Origin: Streptomyces sp. NBC_00576
GTDB lineage: Bacteria > Actinomycetota > Actinomycetes > Streptomycetales > Streptomycetaceae
Assembly (NCBI RefSeq): GCF_036345175.1
Contig: NZ_CP107780.1
Location: 5,332,001-5,396,000, forward strand
Direction of reading: 5' to 3'
DNA: 64,000 bases
A program made the translations under genes and the position numbers. The notes under the pieces were generated by a model that did no database searches, was not told the origin of the DNA, and saw nothing but the letters and a program-made list of their open reading frames with translations. Shown in pieces: positions 43,319 to 52,691 of this stretch. Numbering within the stretch: position 1 is the stretch's first letter; each line of letters begins with the position of its first letter.

Positions 43319-44083
43319 AAGGCCCCTGGTAAGAACGATCTTGCGACGGATTGTTCTACCGAGGGGCCTCACGTGTCGATCAGTGTCACATACACCGCCG
43401 TGCTCGATGTGAAGCGATCCACCGCCGAGCACCTGGCCCGGCTTCTGCGCGATCACCGCATCGTGGCCGGAAGGGCAGACGTGTGCTGGGCTGCTTTCCG
43501 CAGGCGGTGTCCATCCTGCGCTGAATCCTCGACGGCACCCGGCTTTCCCGACTTGCCTGCGACAACGGCCTGTCGGCCTCCACCGCCTACCGCTGTCTCC
43601 ACGAGGGGCTGACCGTCCTGGCGGCCGGGGCACCGGACCTCGCGACGGCGCTGGAGCGGGCGAAGGCGGCCGGGCTGACACATCTGAACCTCGACGGGAC
43701 CGTCATCCGCACCGACCGCGTCGCCGCCCCCGGCCCCAACGGCGCAGACCTCTGGTGGTCCGGAAAACACAAGCACCATGGCGGGAACGTGCAGGTCCTC
43801 GCCACCCCGGACAACTGGCCGATCTGGGTCTCACCAGTCCGCCCAGGCCGAGAGCACGACACCACCTGCGCCCGCCACCACGGGCTGGTCGACGCCCTCG
43901 ACCGGATCGCCGCCGAACTGGACAGACCGACCCTGGTCGACCTCGGCTAGGGGAACGCCGGCGACGGCTTCCGCCACCCGTACAAGAAGCCCGCCGGAAG
44001 CGAACTGACCGAGGCCCAGCAGACCTACAACAAGGTCATCCGCGGCATCCATGGCGCTTGCGAGCGCGCCAACTCCCTGCTCA
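43319..44083 (+). mobile_element. Decayed insertion sequence (IS5-like DDE transposase)
   Basis: Left part of an insertion sequence. It opens with an imperfect inverted repeat (43321-43336 with 43353-43368), then the transposase reading frame. The right end is missing: homology stops at the LppU-like gene's stop codon. No terminal repeats or target duplication can be recognised. Confidence 0.7.
43373..44083 (+). pseudogene. Broken transposase
   Basis: A DDE-superfamily transposase with at least three disabling changes. It starts at GTG (SISVTYTAVLDVKRSTAEHL), shifts frame near 43488 (the next frame continues LGCFPQAVSILR), has a TGA where Trp is expected near 43522, runs through ACDNGLSASTAYRCLHEG and the catalytic-type segment LNLDGTVIRTDR...WSGKHKHHGGNVQV, and has a TAG near 43949 after TLVDLG. 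The C-terminal end is cut at CERANSLL. Not functional. Confidence 0.82.
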
Positions 44084-44530
44084 GGCTTCCTTGAGGCAGA
44101 GCACGACGTCGTGGTTGCCGCCCTGCTGGATGTAGGCGATCGTCGACTCCGTGACGGCCTCGCACTTGTTGGAGTCGCTGGTGTTGTCGAACTTCTCGAC
44201 GACCTTGTACTGGGCGTCGCTGGAGGTGCAGTCGACTTCGTTGAGGTCGGCGTTCGTGTCCGTACCGTCGTTGTGCATGCAGGCGCCCACGGACGTCGTC
44301 TCGGCGTCACTCTGACCGAAGTACCACTTGCCGCCGGCGATGGCTATCGCGACGACGATGAACACGCCTATGCGCAGCAGCTTCTTGCTGAAGCGGTTGG
44401 TCGGCGCGGGCGGCGGGACCGGAGCTCCCTGGAACGGGGCACCCTGGTGCGGCGGGTACGGCTGCTGAGGCGCCGTCGGCTCGACGGGCACAGGGGCGTT
44501 CGGGTTCTGGTCCTGCGGCGGAGTGGTCAC
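44081..44530 (-). CDS. LppU/SCO3897 family membrane protein
   Basis: A 149-residue protein; GTG at 44530 with GGGGGA upstream. Residues 1-50 are Pro/Gln-rich and cytoplasmic; one membrane helix follows (LLRIGVFIVVAIAIAGGKWYFG, split near residues 52-72), then an external domain of about 75 residues with four cysteines (SVGACMHND, VDCTSSD, NKCEAV, VLCLKE) that may form disulfides. The family name comes from mycobacterial LppU and S. coelicolor SCO3897, which lies between the cca gene and the MFS and ino1 genes, as here. Function unknown. Its 3' end abuts the transposase remnant. Confidence 0.85.
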   Translation of the reverse strand: MTTPPQDQNPNAPVPVEPTAPQQPYPPHQGAPFQGAPVPPPAPTNRFSKKLLRIGVFIVVAIAIAGGKWYFGQSDAETTSVGACMHNDGTDTNADLNEVDCTSSDAQYKVVEKFDNTSDSNKCEAVTESTIAYIQQGGNHDVVLCLKEA

Positions 44531-44645
44531 TCGGGGGTCCCCCTTGGGTATGGGTGCGCTTAGTGCGAAGTAAGACGCACGTAAATTACCGGGACCCACT
44601 GACAACTCTGTACCTCAGCGGCTCTCTGTGGCCTTCATGTGACAC

Positions 44646-45908
44646 TTACCGGCGTTCAAAGCGGGCCATAGCCACTGCAATTGCCCCGTAGATAACGGCG
44701 ATTGTGACCAACAGGGGCACCGAGCGGCCGTCGGAAGGCAGCATCAGGGCCGCCACCGCTGCCGCGCTGACGAAGGCGACGTTGAACAGCACGTCGTACA
44801 CCGAGAAGATCCGACCGCGGAAGCCGTCGTCGACGGAGGACTGGACGATCGTGTCTGTGGCGATCTTCGAGCCCTGTGTGACGAGGCCAAGGACGAACGC
44901 AGCGATCAGCATGGGCACCTCGGTGAACGCCAGGCCGAGCCCGGGTACCAGGACCGCCGCCGCTCCGGCGCACACCACGATCCAGCCGCCGGGACCGAGC
45001 CGTCCAGCCGCCGCCGGCGTGATCACGGCCGCGACGAAGAAACCCGCCCCGGAGACGCCCACAGCGAGGCCCAGCATGGCCAGCCCGTCGTCGGAGCCGT
45101 CCGACCAGGCGTACCGGCAGAGCATCAGCACCATGACCGTCAGGGCGCCGTAGCAGAACCGCATCAGCGTCATCGCGGCCAACGACCAGGCAGCTTCCCG
45201 GCGCGCCGGCTCGGCCAGGTGCCGTACGCCTGCCGCCAGGCCGCGAGCGGTGCCGGTGAGCGCAGCCCCCAGCCGGGGCTGCACCAACTCAGGGTCGGGG
45301 CCGAGCAGTTCCGGGTCGAGGCGGAGTGAGGCGAGGGACGCGCATAGGTACAGGGCCGCGCCCAGGAGGACCACTGCGGCGTCGGAGTCGGAGGCCGCCA
45401 GTCGTACGACGAAGGCGAGTCCGCCGCCCGCTGTGGCGGCGAGCGTGCCGGCTGTCGGGGAGAGCGAGTTGGCGATCACCAGGCGGTCGTCGTCGACCAC
45501 ACGTGGCAGGGACGCTGAGAGCCCGGACAGGACGAAGCGGTTGACGGCGGTGACGCAGAGGGCGGAGACGTAGAAGAGCCAGTCGGGGACGTGGCTCAGA
45601 ATCAGGACGGCCGTCACGCATGCCAGCAGGGCGCGCAGCAGGTTGCCGTACAGGAAAACCTGTCGACGTCGCCAGCGGTCCAGCAGGACGCCCGCGAAAG
45701 GGCCGACCAGGGAGTAAGGCAGCAACAGGACCGCCATCGCGGAAGCGATCGCGGTCGGCGAGGTCTGCTTCTCCGGTGAGAAGACGACGTACGCGGCGAG
45801 TGCGACCTGAAATACGCCGTCGGCGCCCTGAGAGAGCAGCCGTACGGCGAGCAGGCGCCGGAAGTTCCTCAGGCGCAGGAGAACCCGCAGGTCACGCGCG
45901 ACAGCCAT
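44646..45908 (-). CDS. MFS transporter
   Basis: A 420-residue membrane protein of the enterobactin-exporter-like MFS group. The start is uncertain: ATG 45908 (AVARDLRVLL) or GTG 45923. Helix 1 has GADGVFQVALAAYVVF, and the loop between helices 2 and 3 has VGPFAGVLLDRWRRRQV, the MFS motif A. About 12 hydrophobic segments. Substrate unknown; it lies in conserved order between the LppU-like gene and ino1. Confidence 0.88.
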   Translation of the reverse strand: MAVARDLRVLLRLRNFRRLLAVRLLSQGADGVFQVALAAYVVFSPEKQTSPTAIASAMAVLLLPYSLVGPFAGVLLDRWRRRQVFLYGNLLRALLACVTAVLILSHVPDWLFYVSALCVTAVNRFVLSGLSASLPRVVDDDRLVIANSLSPTAGTLAATAGGGLAFVVRLAASDSDAAVVLLGAALYLCASLASLRLDPELLGPDPELVQPRLGAALTGTARGLAAGVRHLAEPARREAAWSLAAMTLMRFCYGALTVMVLMLCRYAWSDGSDDGLAMLGLAVGVSGAGFFVAAVITPAAAGRLGPGGWIVVCAGAAAVLVPGLGLAFTEVPMLIAAFVLGLVTQGSKIATDTIVQSSVDDGFRGRIFSVYDVLFNVAFVSAAAVAALMLPSDGRSVPLLVTIAVIYGAIAVAMARFERR

Positions 45909-46014
45909 GGGGCACAGCTTCACATACGAGGAGAGTCCCCGGGCGGATGACCCGGGGACCCTCGACGGGCAGGAGCGACAAGCCTGTTGGGGCTTGACCG
46001 GCGCTGGACTCCTC

Positions 46015-47097
46015 TCAGCGCTCGACTTCGCCCTTGATGAACTTCTCGACGTTCTCCCGTGCCTCGTCGTCGAAGTACTGGACCGGCGGGGACTTCATGA
46101 AGTAGCTCGACGCGGACAGGATCGGACCTCCGATGCCGCGGTCCTTGGCGATCTTCGCGGCGCGCACGGCGTCGATGATGACACCGGCGGAGTTCGGGGA
46201 GTCCCAGACCTCCAGCTTGTACTCCAGGTTCAGCGGGACGTCGCCGAACGCGCGGCCCTCAAGGCGGACGTACGCCCACTTGCGGTCGTCGAGCCAGGCC
46301 ACGTAGTCGGACGGGCCGATGTGGACGTTGTCGGCGCCCAGCTCGCGGTCGCGGATCTGGGAGGTGACGGCCTGCGTCTTGGAGATCTTCTTGGACTCCA
46401 GGCGCTCGCGCTCGAGCATGTTCTTGAAGTCCATGTTGCCGCCGACGTTCAGCTGCATCGTGCGGTCCAGGACCACGCCCCGGTCCTCGAACAGCTTCGC
46501 CATGACGCGGTGCGTGATCGTGGCGCCGACCTGGGACTTGATGTCGTCGCCGACGATCGGGACGCCTGCCTCGGTGAACTTGTCCGCCCACTCCTTGGTG
46601 CCGGCGATGAAGACCGGGAGGGCGTTGACGAAGGCGACCTTGGCGTCGATGGCGCACTGGGCGTAGAACTTCGCCGCGGCCTCGGAACCGACGGGGAGGT
46701 AGCAGACGAGGACGTCGACCTGCTTGTCCTTGAGGATCTGGACGATGTCGACCGGGTCCTGGTCGGACTCCTCAATGGTCTCGCGGTAATACTTGCCGAG
46801 CCCGTCGAGGGTGTGGCCACGCTGGACCTGCACACCCGTGGAGGGGACGTCGCAGATCTTGATGGTGTTGTTCTCGGAGGCGCCGATGGCGTCCGCGAGG
46901 TCGAGACCGACCTTCTTCGCGTCGACGTCGAACGCGGCGACGAACTCCACGTCACGGACGTGGTACTCCCCGAACTGCACGTGCATGAGGCCCGGGACCC
47001 TGGCCGCCGGATCGGCGTCCTTGTAGTACTCGACTCCCTGTACCAGCGACGCGGCGCAGTTGCCCACGCCGACGACGGCTACGCGAATGGAACCCAT
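46015..47097 (-). CDS. ino1: Inositol-3-phosphate synthase
   Basis: A 360-residue NAD-dependent enzyme converting glucose 6-phosphate to inositol 3-phosphate, feeding phosphatidylinositol and, in actinobacteria, mycothiol. The Rossmann opening VAVVGVGNCAASLVQGVEYY, the stretch FVNALPVFIAGTKEWADKF, and DDIKSQVGATITHR are typical. It is 42 bp downstream of padR, so probably the regulated second gene. Confidence 0.96.
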   Translation of the reverse strand: MGSIRVAVVGVGNCAASLVQGVEYYKDADPAARVPGLMHVQFGEYHVRDVEFVAAFDVDAKKVGLDLADAIGASENNTIKICDVPSTGVQVQRGHTLDGLGKYYRETIEESDQDPVDIVQILKDKQVDVLVCYLPVGSEAAAKFYAQCAIDAKVAFVNALPVFIAGTKEWADKFTEAGVPIVGDDIKSQVGATITHRVMAKLFEDRGVVLDRTMQLNVGGNMDFKNMLERERLESKKISKTQAVTSQIRDRELGADNVHIGPSDYVAWLDDRKWAYVRLEGRAFGDVPLNLEYKLEVWDSPNSAGVIIDAVRAAKIAKDRGIGGPILSASSYFMKSPPVQYFDDEARENVEKFIKGEVER

Positions 47098-47139
47098 TCG
47101 GTTGCTCCCTGTGTGTACGAGTGGGGACCTGAGCGGCCC

Positions 47140-47826
47140 TCACGTGGCGGTGTCGTCGGACGGACCGGTCCGGGAGTCGTCCTCCCGGGACCGGGGCAGG
47201 CCGCCCGGCGCTCCAGATGTGGTGTCCTGCGAGGCGGGTTCCCCGGAAACGGCACCTTTGAGGTCCCGCCCGGCCCGCTCGCTCTCGATGAGCTCGTTCA
47301 GCCAGCGCACTTCGCGCTCCACGGACTCCATTCCGTGGCGCTGGAGCTCAAGGGTGTAGTCGTCGAGGCGCTCCCGCGTACGTGCCAAAGAAGTGCGCAT
47401 TTTGTCCAGACGCTCCTCCAGCCGGCCGCGGCGACCCTCGAGCACGCGCATGCGTACATCGCGGGACGTTTGTCCGAAGAAGGCGAAACGAGCGGCGAAG
47501 TGCTCGTCCTCGTACGCGTCCGGGCCCGTCTGTGAGAGCAGTTCCTCGAAGTGCTCCTTACCTTCCGCCGTCAACCGATAGACGATCTTGGCGCGGCGCC
47601 CTGTGAGCGGAGCGGCGAGCGCGTCCTCCGACGCACCCCCGGACTCCTCGATCAACCAGCCGCTCGCGACCAGCGTCTTGAGGCAGGGATACAGCGTGCC
47701 GTAGCTGAAGGCGCGGAACACACCCAGTGACGTATTGAGTCGTTTGCGCAGCTCATAGCCGTGCATCGGAGACTCGCGGAGCAGGCCGAGGACGGCGAAC
47801 TCGAGGATCCCGGAACGCCGGCTCAT
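47140..47826 (-). CDS. PadR family transcriptional regulator
   Basis: A 228-residue regulator; ATG at 47826 after AAAGGAGG. The N-terminal winged helix (LEFAVLGLLRESPMHGYELRKRL and FSYGTLYPCLKTLVASGWL, residues about 5-65) is characteristic, followed by a Glu/Arg-rich coiled coil (residues 110-190) for dimerisation. A 21-bp palindrome sits upstream. It heads the padR-ino1 unit; a role in inositol synthesis control is inferred. Confidence 0.93.
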   Translation of the reverse strand: MSRRSGILEFAVLGLLRESPMHGYELRKRLNTSLGVFRAFSYGTLYPCLKTLVASGWLIEESGGASEDALAAPLTGRRAKIVYRLTAEGKEHFEELLSQTGPDAYEDEHFAARFAFFGQTSRDVRMRVLEGRRGRLEERLDKMRTSLARTRERLDDYTLELQRHGMESVEREVRWLNELIESERAGRDLKGAVSGEPASQDTTSGAPGGLPRSREDDSRTGPSDDTAT

Positions 47827-47887
47827 CGTCGCCTCCTTTCTCCCACGGTCCGACCGTGACGGTCTCCGGCACTGTTTATGCCGGGCT

Positions 47888-47908
47888 GATGTATCGACTC
47901 GATACATC
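47888..47908. promoter_or_regulatory. PadR-type operator
   Basis: A perfect 9-bp inverted repeat GATGTATCG-ACT-CGATACATC, 62 bp before padR. The ATGTAT/ATACAT ends are usual for PadR sites, which suggests autoregulation of padR-ino1. Confidence 0.75.
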
Positions 47909-48210
47909 TAGACGATAGAACGGCCCTGCAGCTGCGACAAGAGGGGAGGTCGTGAACGGGATCACATCACCGATTCGCAGGAGGCAAGTTGCCTGATTTG
48001 GGGTGAACTTCGGGGCTAGACAGGTTTTGACGGTGCGTAGTCTGTGGGCCATGCAGTCCACCGGGAACCGAGTGACGTTTGGGGACGTCGTCGTGCTCGA
48101 TGCGGTACGGATGAATGCGAACACGGCCGCATCCGTACCTTGGGGGGACCGGAAACCAGCCGCCGTTTCCAGGCGCGCACGGGTGCGCCTGCCCAAGGAG
48201 TAATCGTTCG

Positions 48211-50949
48211 ATGAGCGAGCACCGTCGCAAACCGCCGCAGCCGCAGGGAGGCGGACGTGCCGCGGCCCGACGCGGCCAGTCCGGCTCGTCCTCCGGTCGC
48301 CGCGCGGCACCGCGAGGCGCAACCGAGTCTCCTTCCGACTCCTACGGATCGGGTTCCTACGGGTTGGGTCCCTACGGAGCGGAAGGTGAAGAGCGCCAGT
48401 CCGGAGGTCGCGCCGACGCCCGGCGCGCTGCCCAGAGAAGTACTGGCGGACGTCGCAGAGAGACCGAGGGCGGCGCACGCCGCGGCGGTCCCAGCGGCCC
48501 GAACGGGCGCGGCAGAGGCCGTGCAGCCGGCCCCCCGCCCAAGAAGCGCTTCATCGACTACCCGCGCGCGGGCAAGTACGGAGCGGCACGCTGGATGCCG
48601 TCGTGGCGGCAGGTGACGGGACTGTTCATCGGCTTCGTCGGCAGCCTGGTGGCGGTGGCCGGCATCGGCTACGCCCTGGTGGGCGTGCCGGATGTCGCGA
48701 AGGCCGCCAATGCTCAGAACAACGTCTACTACTGGGCCGACGGCAGCCCGATGGTCGCGACCGGTGGGGAGACGAACCGCCAGATCATCGGCTACGAGCA
48801 GATTCCCCCGGCGATGCGGTACGCCGTGATGTCGGCCGAGAACAAGACGTTCGAGACCGACAGTGGTGTCGACCCGATGGGCATCGCCCGGGCCCTGTTC
48901 AACATGGCCAAGGGCGGTCAGACGCAGGGTGGTTCGACGATCACCCAGCAGTACGTGAAGAACGCCCGCCTGGACGACCAGTCGCAGACGCTCACGCGGA
49001 AGTTCAAGGAGCTGTTCATCTCCATCAAGGTCGGCACCAATGTCGACAAGAGGGAGATCATGGCCGGCTACCTGAACACGGCCTACTTCGGCCGTGACTC
49101 CTACGGTATGCAGGCAGCCTCCCGCGCGTACTTCAACAAGGACGCCAAGGACCTGGACGCCAGCGAGTGCGCCTTCCTGGCCGCGGTGCTGAAGGGCGCC
49201 ACGTACTACGACCCGGCCGGCAACGTGGCTGTCGACCCCGTGAACGCCAAGCCTGAGGCCAACACCAGGCGGGCCGTGGAGCGGTGGAGGTGGATCCTCG
49301 ACGAGGAGGTCAAGGACGGGCGCATGACCGCGGCCGAGCGCGCCCAGTACAAGACCTTCCCGAAGACTCAGAACCCGCGTTCCAACACCGCGCTGAGCGG
49401 CCAGGTCGGCTATCTCGTCGACCTCGCCAAGGGCTACCTCATCAACAACACCGACAAGACCGGGATCACCGCGGACCAACTGCAGCAGGGCGGCTACTCG
49501 ATCCACACGACCTTCGACAAGAAGAAGGTCCAGGCGCTGGAGAAGGCGGTCACGAAGGTCGAGAAGGCGAACATCAAGCCCAACGAGCGCCCGAAGACCG
49601 ACAGGTACGTCCAGTTCGGCGGAGCCTCCGTCGAACCGGCGACGGGCGCGATCAAGGCCATCTACGGCGGTGAGGACGCGACCAAGCACTTCACCAACAA
49701 CGCCGACACGACGGGCGCCCAGGTGGGTTCGACGTTCAAGGCGTACGTACTCGCCGCAGCGATGAAGTGGGGTGTCCGGGATCCGGATCTGGGGCCGACG
49801 CAGGCACAGGACGAGCGGACCCAGGTCTCCCCGGAAAGCATCTACAGCGGCAAGAACAAACTGAAGATCAAGAACTACGACAACACGGTCTGGAAGGACA
49901 AGGACGACAAGGAGTGGCTGCAGCGCAACGACGGCGACGAGTCGTACAACGCGCCCAGCTTCCGGATCGATCTGCGTGAGGCGATGCGGGTCTCCTCCAA
50001 CTCCGCCTACGTTCAGCTCGGCATGGACGTCGGCCTGGACAAGGTCAGGGAGTCCGCCACCGACGCGGGCATCCTCGACAGCAGCCTCGCGAGCGCTGAC
50101 TTCCCCTCGTTCTCGATCGGTACTTCCAGCCCGAGTGCGATCCGTATGGCCGGCGGCTACGCGACCTTCGCGGCCAGTGGCAAGCAGAACACCCCGTACT
50201 CGGTCGAGTCGGTCACCAACAGGGACGGCGTGGTCTTCGAGCACGAGAAGATCGCCAAAGCCAAGCAGGTCTTCACCGCGCAGGTCGCCGACAACGTCAC
50301 CGACGTTCTCAAGACCGTGGTCGACGACGGAACGGGTACGGCGGCCCAGCTGCCCGGCCGCGAGGTGGCCGGAAAGACCGGTACCACCGACGGCAACAAG
50401 TCGGCCTGGTTCGTCGGCTACACCCCGCAGCTGTCCACCGCGATCAGCATGTTCCGGATGGACGACGACGAGACCAAGAAGAACCGCGAGTTCCTGGAGA
50501 TGTACGGCACGGGCGGCCAGGAGAAGATCCACGGCGCTTCGTTCCCGGCGGAGATCTGGCACGACTACATGGAGCAGGCGCTCAAGGGCACGCAGCCGAA
50601 GGACTTCCCGACTCCCGAGCCCTACGGCGAGGTTGTCGACGAGGACCCGCTGCCGAGTCCGACCCCGTCTGTCACCGAGAGCGAGGAAGCGACGCCGACG
50701 CCGACTCCGACGCCGACGCGCAGCGAGGTTGAGATCGAGCCATCGCCATCGCCCTCACCGAGTGAGTCCTGCGGCCCCTTCCAAGTCAACTGCCAAGACA
50801 CCGGGGGAACCGAGACGGGCGGCGCGGACGAAGGCACTACCGATGGTGGAGTGACATCCAGTCCAACACCCACAGAGAGCGACGGAGAAAGCAACGGCAA
50901 CGCGAACGGCAACGGCGGTGGCAACGACAGCGGAGGCATCTTCGGCTGA
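48211..50949 (+). CDS. Class A penicillin-binding protein
   Basis: A 912-residue bifunctional peptidoglycan synthase; ATG with AAGGAG upstream. A Gly/Arg/Ser-rich cytoplasmic N-terminus (1-130) precedes one membrane helix (VTGLFIGFVGSLVAVAGIGY). The GT51 glycosyltransferase follows with ENKTFETDSGVDPMGIARAL and GGSTITQQYVKN. The transpeptidase has SxxK in GSTFKAYVLAA, SxN in SSNSAYVQLG and KTGT in AGKTGTTDGNKS. The tail after about residue 815 is Thr/Pro/Glu and Gly/Asn-rich and probably disordered in the wall. Followed by two parS sites. Confidence 0.95.
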   Translation: MSEHRRKPPQPQGGGRAAARRGQSGSSSGRRAAPRGATESPSDSYGSGSYGLGPYGAEGEERQSGGRADARRAAQRSTGGRRRETEGGARRGGPSGPNGRGRGRAAGPPPKKRFIDYPRAGKYGAARWMPSWRQVTGLFIGFVGSLVAVAGIGYALVGVPDVAKAANAQNNVYYWADGSPMVATGGETNRQIIGYEQIPPAMRYAVMSAENKTFETDSGVDPMGIARALFNMAKGGQTQGGSTITQQYVKNARLDDQSQTLTRKFKELFISIKVGTNVDKREIMAGYLNTAYFGRDSYGMQAASRAYFNKDAKDLDASECAFLAAVLKGATYYDPAGNVAVDPVNAKPEANTRRAVERWRWILDEEVKDGRMTAAERAQYKTFPKTQNPRSNTALSGQVGYLVDLAKGYLINNTDKTGITADQLQQGGYSIHTTFDKKKVQALEKAVTKVEKANIKPNERPKTDRYVQFGGASVEPATGAIKAIYGGEDATKHFTNNADTTGAQVGSTFKAYVLAAAMKWGVRDPDLGPTQAQDERTQVSPESIYSGKNKLKIKNYDNTVWKDKDDKEWLQRNDGDESYNAPSFRIDLREAMRVSSNSAYVQLGMDVGLDKVRESATDAGILDSSLASADFPSFSIGTSSPSAIRMAGGYATFAASGKQNTPYSVESVTNRDGVVFEHEKIAKAKQVFTAQVADNVTDVLKTVVDDGTGTAAQLPGREVAGKTGTTDGNKSAWFVGYTPQLSTAISMFRMDDDETKKNREFLEMYGTGGQEKIHGASFPAEIWHDYMEQALKGTQPKDFPTPEPYGEVVDEDPLPSPTPSVTESEEATPTPTPTPTRSEVEIEPSPSPSPSESCGPFQVNCQDTGGTETGGADEGTTDGGVTSSPTPTESDGESNGNANGNGGGNDSGGIFG

Positions 50950-50983
50950 TCGTGCGGCTGGCCGGAGCAGCGCCCGGCACGGG

Positions 50984-50999
50984 TGTTTCACGTGAAACA
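50984..50999. other. parS: parS site (pair 2, left)
   Basis: TGTTTCACGTGAAACA, 35 bp after the penicillin-binding protein. Confidence 0.97.
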
Positions 51000-51015
51000 C
51001 CGATCCGTTTCACAC

Positions 51016-51031
51016 TGTTTCACGTGAAACA
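51016..51031. other. parS: parS site (pair 2, right)
   Basis: TGTTTCACGTGAAACA, 32 bp from the left site, with a GTTTCAC half-site 10 bp before it. Confidence 0.97.
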
Positions 51032-51102
51032 TGGGGCCGTCGTACCGACCAGGTACGGCGGCCCTCGGCGTGTTCCTAAGTGCGTACGGCAGGATGTGGC
51101 CC

Positions 51103-52611
51103 ATGCCCAGTGCAGAGACGACGCAAGCGAGCGTGCGCGAGCCGGAGCCGGTACGGCCGACCAAGGACGACGAGATCGCCGTGGCCGGCAGTGAGCTGAT
51201 CGGCGGCCCTATCGGACGGCGTGCCCTGCTGGGGACGTCCTGGTGGACTCCGGTACGGGTGGTCGCGCTCGTGGCGATCGGCATGTTCGCCCTCGGCCTG
51301 GTCCAGAAGGCGCCCTGCTACAACGGCGGCTGGTTCTTCGGAGCCAGCTCGCAGTACACGCACGCCTGCTACTCCGACATTCCGCACCTCTATCAGGGCC
51401 GCGGATTCGCCGACGGACTCGTGCCGTACTTCGACAAGATCTCCGGCGACATGGAGTACCTCGAGTACCCGGTGCTGACCGGCGTGTTCATGGAGGTGGC
51501 CGCCTGGCTCACGCCCGGCAGCGGCACCATCCAGCACCAGGAGCAGTGGTACTGGTTCGTCAACGCCGGAATGCTGATGGTGTGCGCGGCGATCATCGTC
51601 GTATGCGTGTCGCGCACGCATGCGCGGCGCCCATGGGACGGTCTCCTGGTCGCTCTGGCGCCCGCCTTCGTGCTTACCGCCACCATCAACTGGGACCTGC
51701 TGGCGGTCGCTCTGACGGCCGCGGCGATGCTGATGTGGTCTCGTGGCCGATCACTCGCCTTCGGCGTCCTGCTGGGGCTCGCCACGGCCGCCAAGCTCTA
51801 TCCCTTCCTGCTGCTGGGACCCCTGCTCCTGCTGTGCTGGCGCGCGGGCAAGTGGCGGCCGTTCGGGAAGGCGCTCGGAGGAGCAGTCGTCGCCTGGTTC
51901 GCGGTGAACCTTCCGGTGATGTACTTCGCCTTCGACGGCTGGTCGAAGTTCTACACGTTCAGCCAGGAACGGGGCGTCGACTTCGGCTCCTTCTGGCTGG
52001 TCCTCGCCCAGCACTCGGACGATCCGTTCACCACAAAGACCGTCAACACCTTTGCGATGCTGCTGATGCTGGTCTCGGCCGCGGGCATCGCGGCACTCAC
52101 ACTGACCGCCCCGCGCCGGCCGCGCTTCGCCCAGCTCGCCTTTCTGATCGTCGCGGCGTTCATCATCACCAACAAGGTCTACTCACCCCAGTACGTCCTA
52201 TGGCTGGTTCCCCTCGCCGTCCTGGCCCGCCCGAAATGGCGGGACTTCCTGATCTGGCAGGCGTGCGAAGTCGCGTACTTCCTGGGGATCTGGATGTACC
52301 TCGCCTACACGACCAGCGGTGACGCCCACAAGGGCCTGCCCACCGAGGGATATCAGTTCGCCATCGCCGCCCATCTGGTGGGCACGCTGTACCTGTGCGC
52401 CGTGGTCGTCCGGGACATCCTCATGCCGGAGCGGGACGTGGTGCGCCGGGCCGGCGGAGACGACCCGTCCGGGGGCGTGCTCGACGGTGCACAGGACGTC
52501 TTCGTACTCGGCCCTGCGGCCCATCCGCCGCGGCACGCCGCGCACTTCGACGGGCCGCAGGTGGAGTGGGGCAGCCAGCCGGTGCGGGAGGACGACGAGC
52601 GTTCGCTCTGA
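51103..52611 (+). CDS. GT87-type polyprenyl-mannose glycosyltransferase
   Basis: A 502-residue multi-pass membrane glycosyltransferase related to the GT87 mannosyltransferases (PimE/MptA-like). ATG after AGGATG. Membrane helices run from about residue 50 to 430 (e.g. VRVVALVAIGMFALGLVQ, FLLLGPLLLLCWRAG). The first loop has CYNGGWFFGASSQYTHACYSDIPHLY with two cysteines, split here as CYNGGWFF and THACYSDIP, and YLEYPVLTG carries the conserved acidic residues. The lipid donor and acceptor are not known from sequence. Ends in a 17-bp bidirectional terminator. Confidence 0.85.
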   Translation: MPSAETTQASVREPEPVRPTKDDEIAVAGSELIGGPIGRRALLGTSWWTPVRVVALVAIGMFALGLVQKAPCYNGGWFFGASSQYTHACYSDIPHLYQGRGFADGLVPYFDKISGDMEYLEYPVLTGVFMEVAAWLTPGSGTIQHQEQWYWFVNAGMLMVCAAIIVVCVSRTHARRPWDGLLVALAPAFVLTATINWDLLAVALTAAAMLMWSRGRSLAFGVLLGLATAAKLYPFLLLGPLLLLCWRAGKWRPFGKALGGAVVAWFAVNLPVMYFAFDGWSKFYTFSQERGVDFGSFWLVLAQHSDDPFTTKTVNTFAMLLMLVSAAGIAALTLTAPRRPRFAQLAFLIVAAFIITNKVYSPQYVLWLVPLAVLARPKWRDFLIWQACEVAYFLGIWMYLAYTTSGDAHKGLPTEGYQFAIAAHLVGTLYLCAVVVRDILMPERDVVRRAGGDDPSGGVLDGAQDVFVLGPAAHPPRHAAHFDGPQVEWGSQPVREDDERSL

Positions 52612-52634
52612 GCGAACGCGGCGTGAAGGGTTAT

Positions 52635-52673
52635 GCGAAAGGCCGTACACGGAGCCCGTGTACGGCCTTTCGC
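52635..52673. terminator. Bidirectional terminator
   Basis: A perfect 17-bp stem (GCGAAAGGCCGTACACG with its complement, 5-nt loop) between convergent GT87 and alanine-racemase-like genes. Confidence 0.9.
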
Positions 52674-52691
52674 GCAACCTCAGCTACGTGG

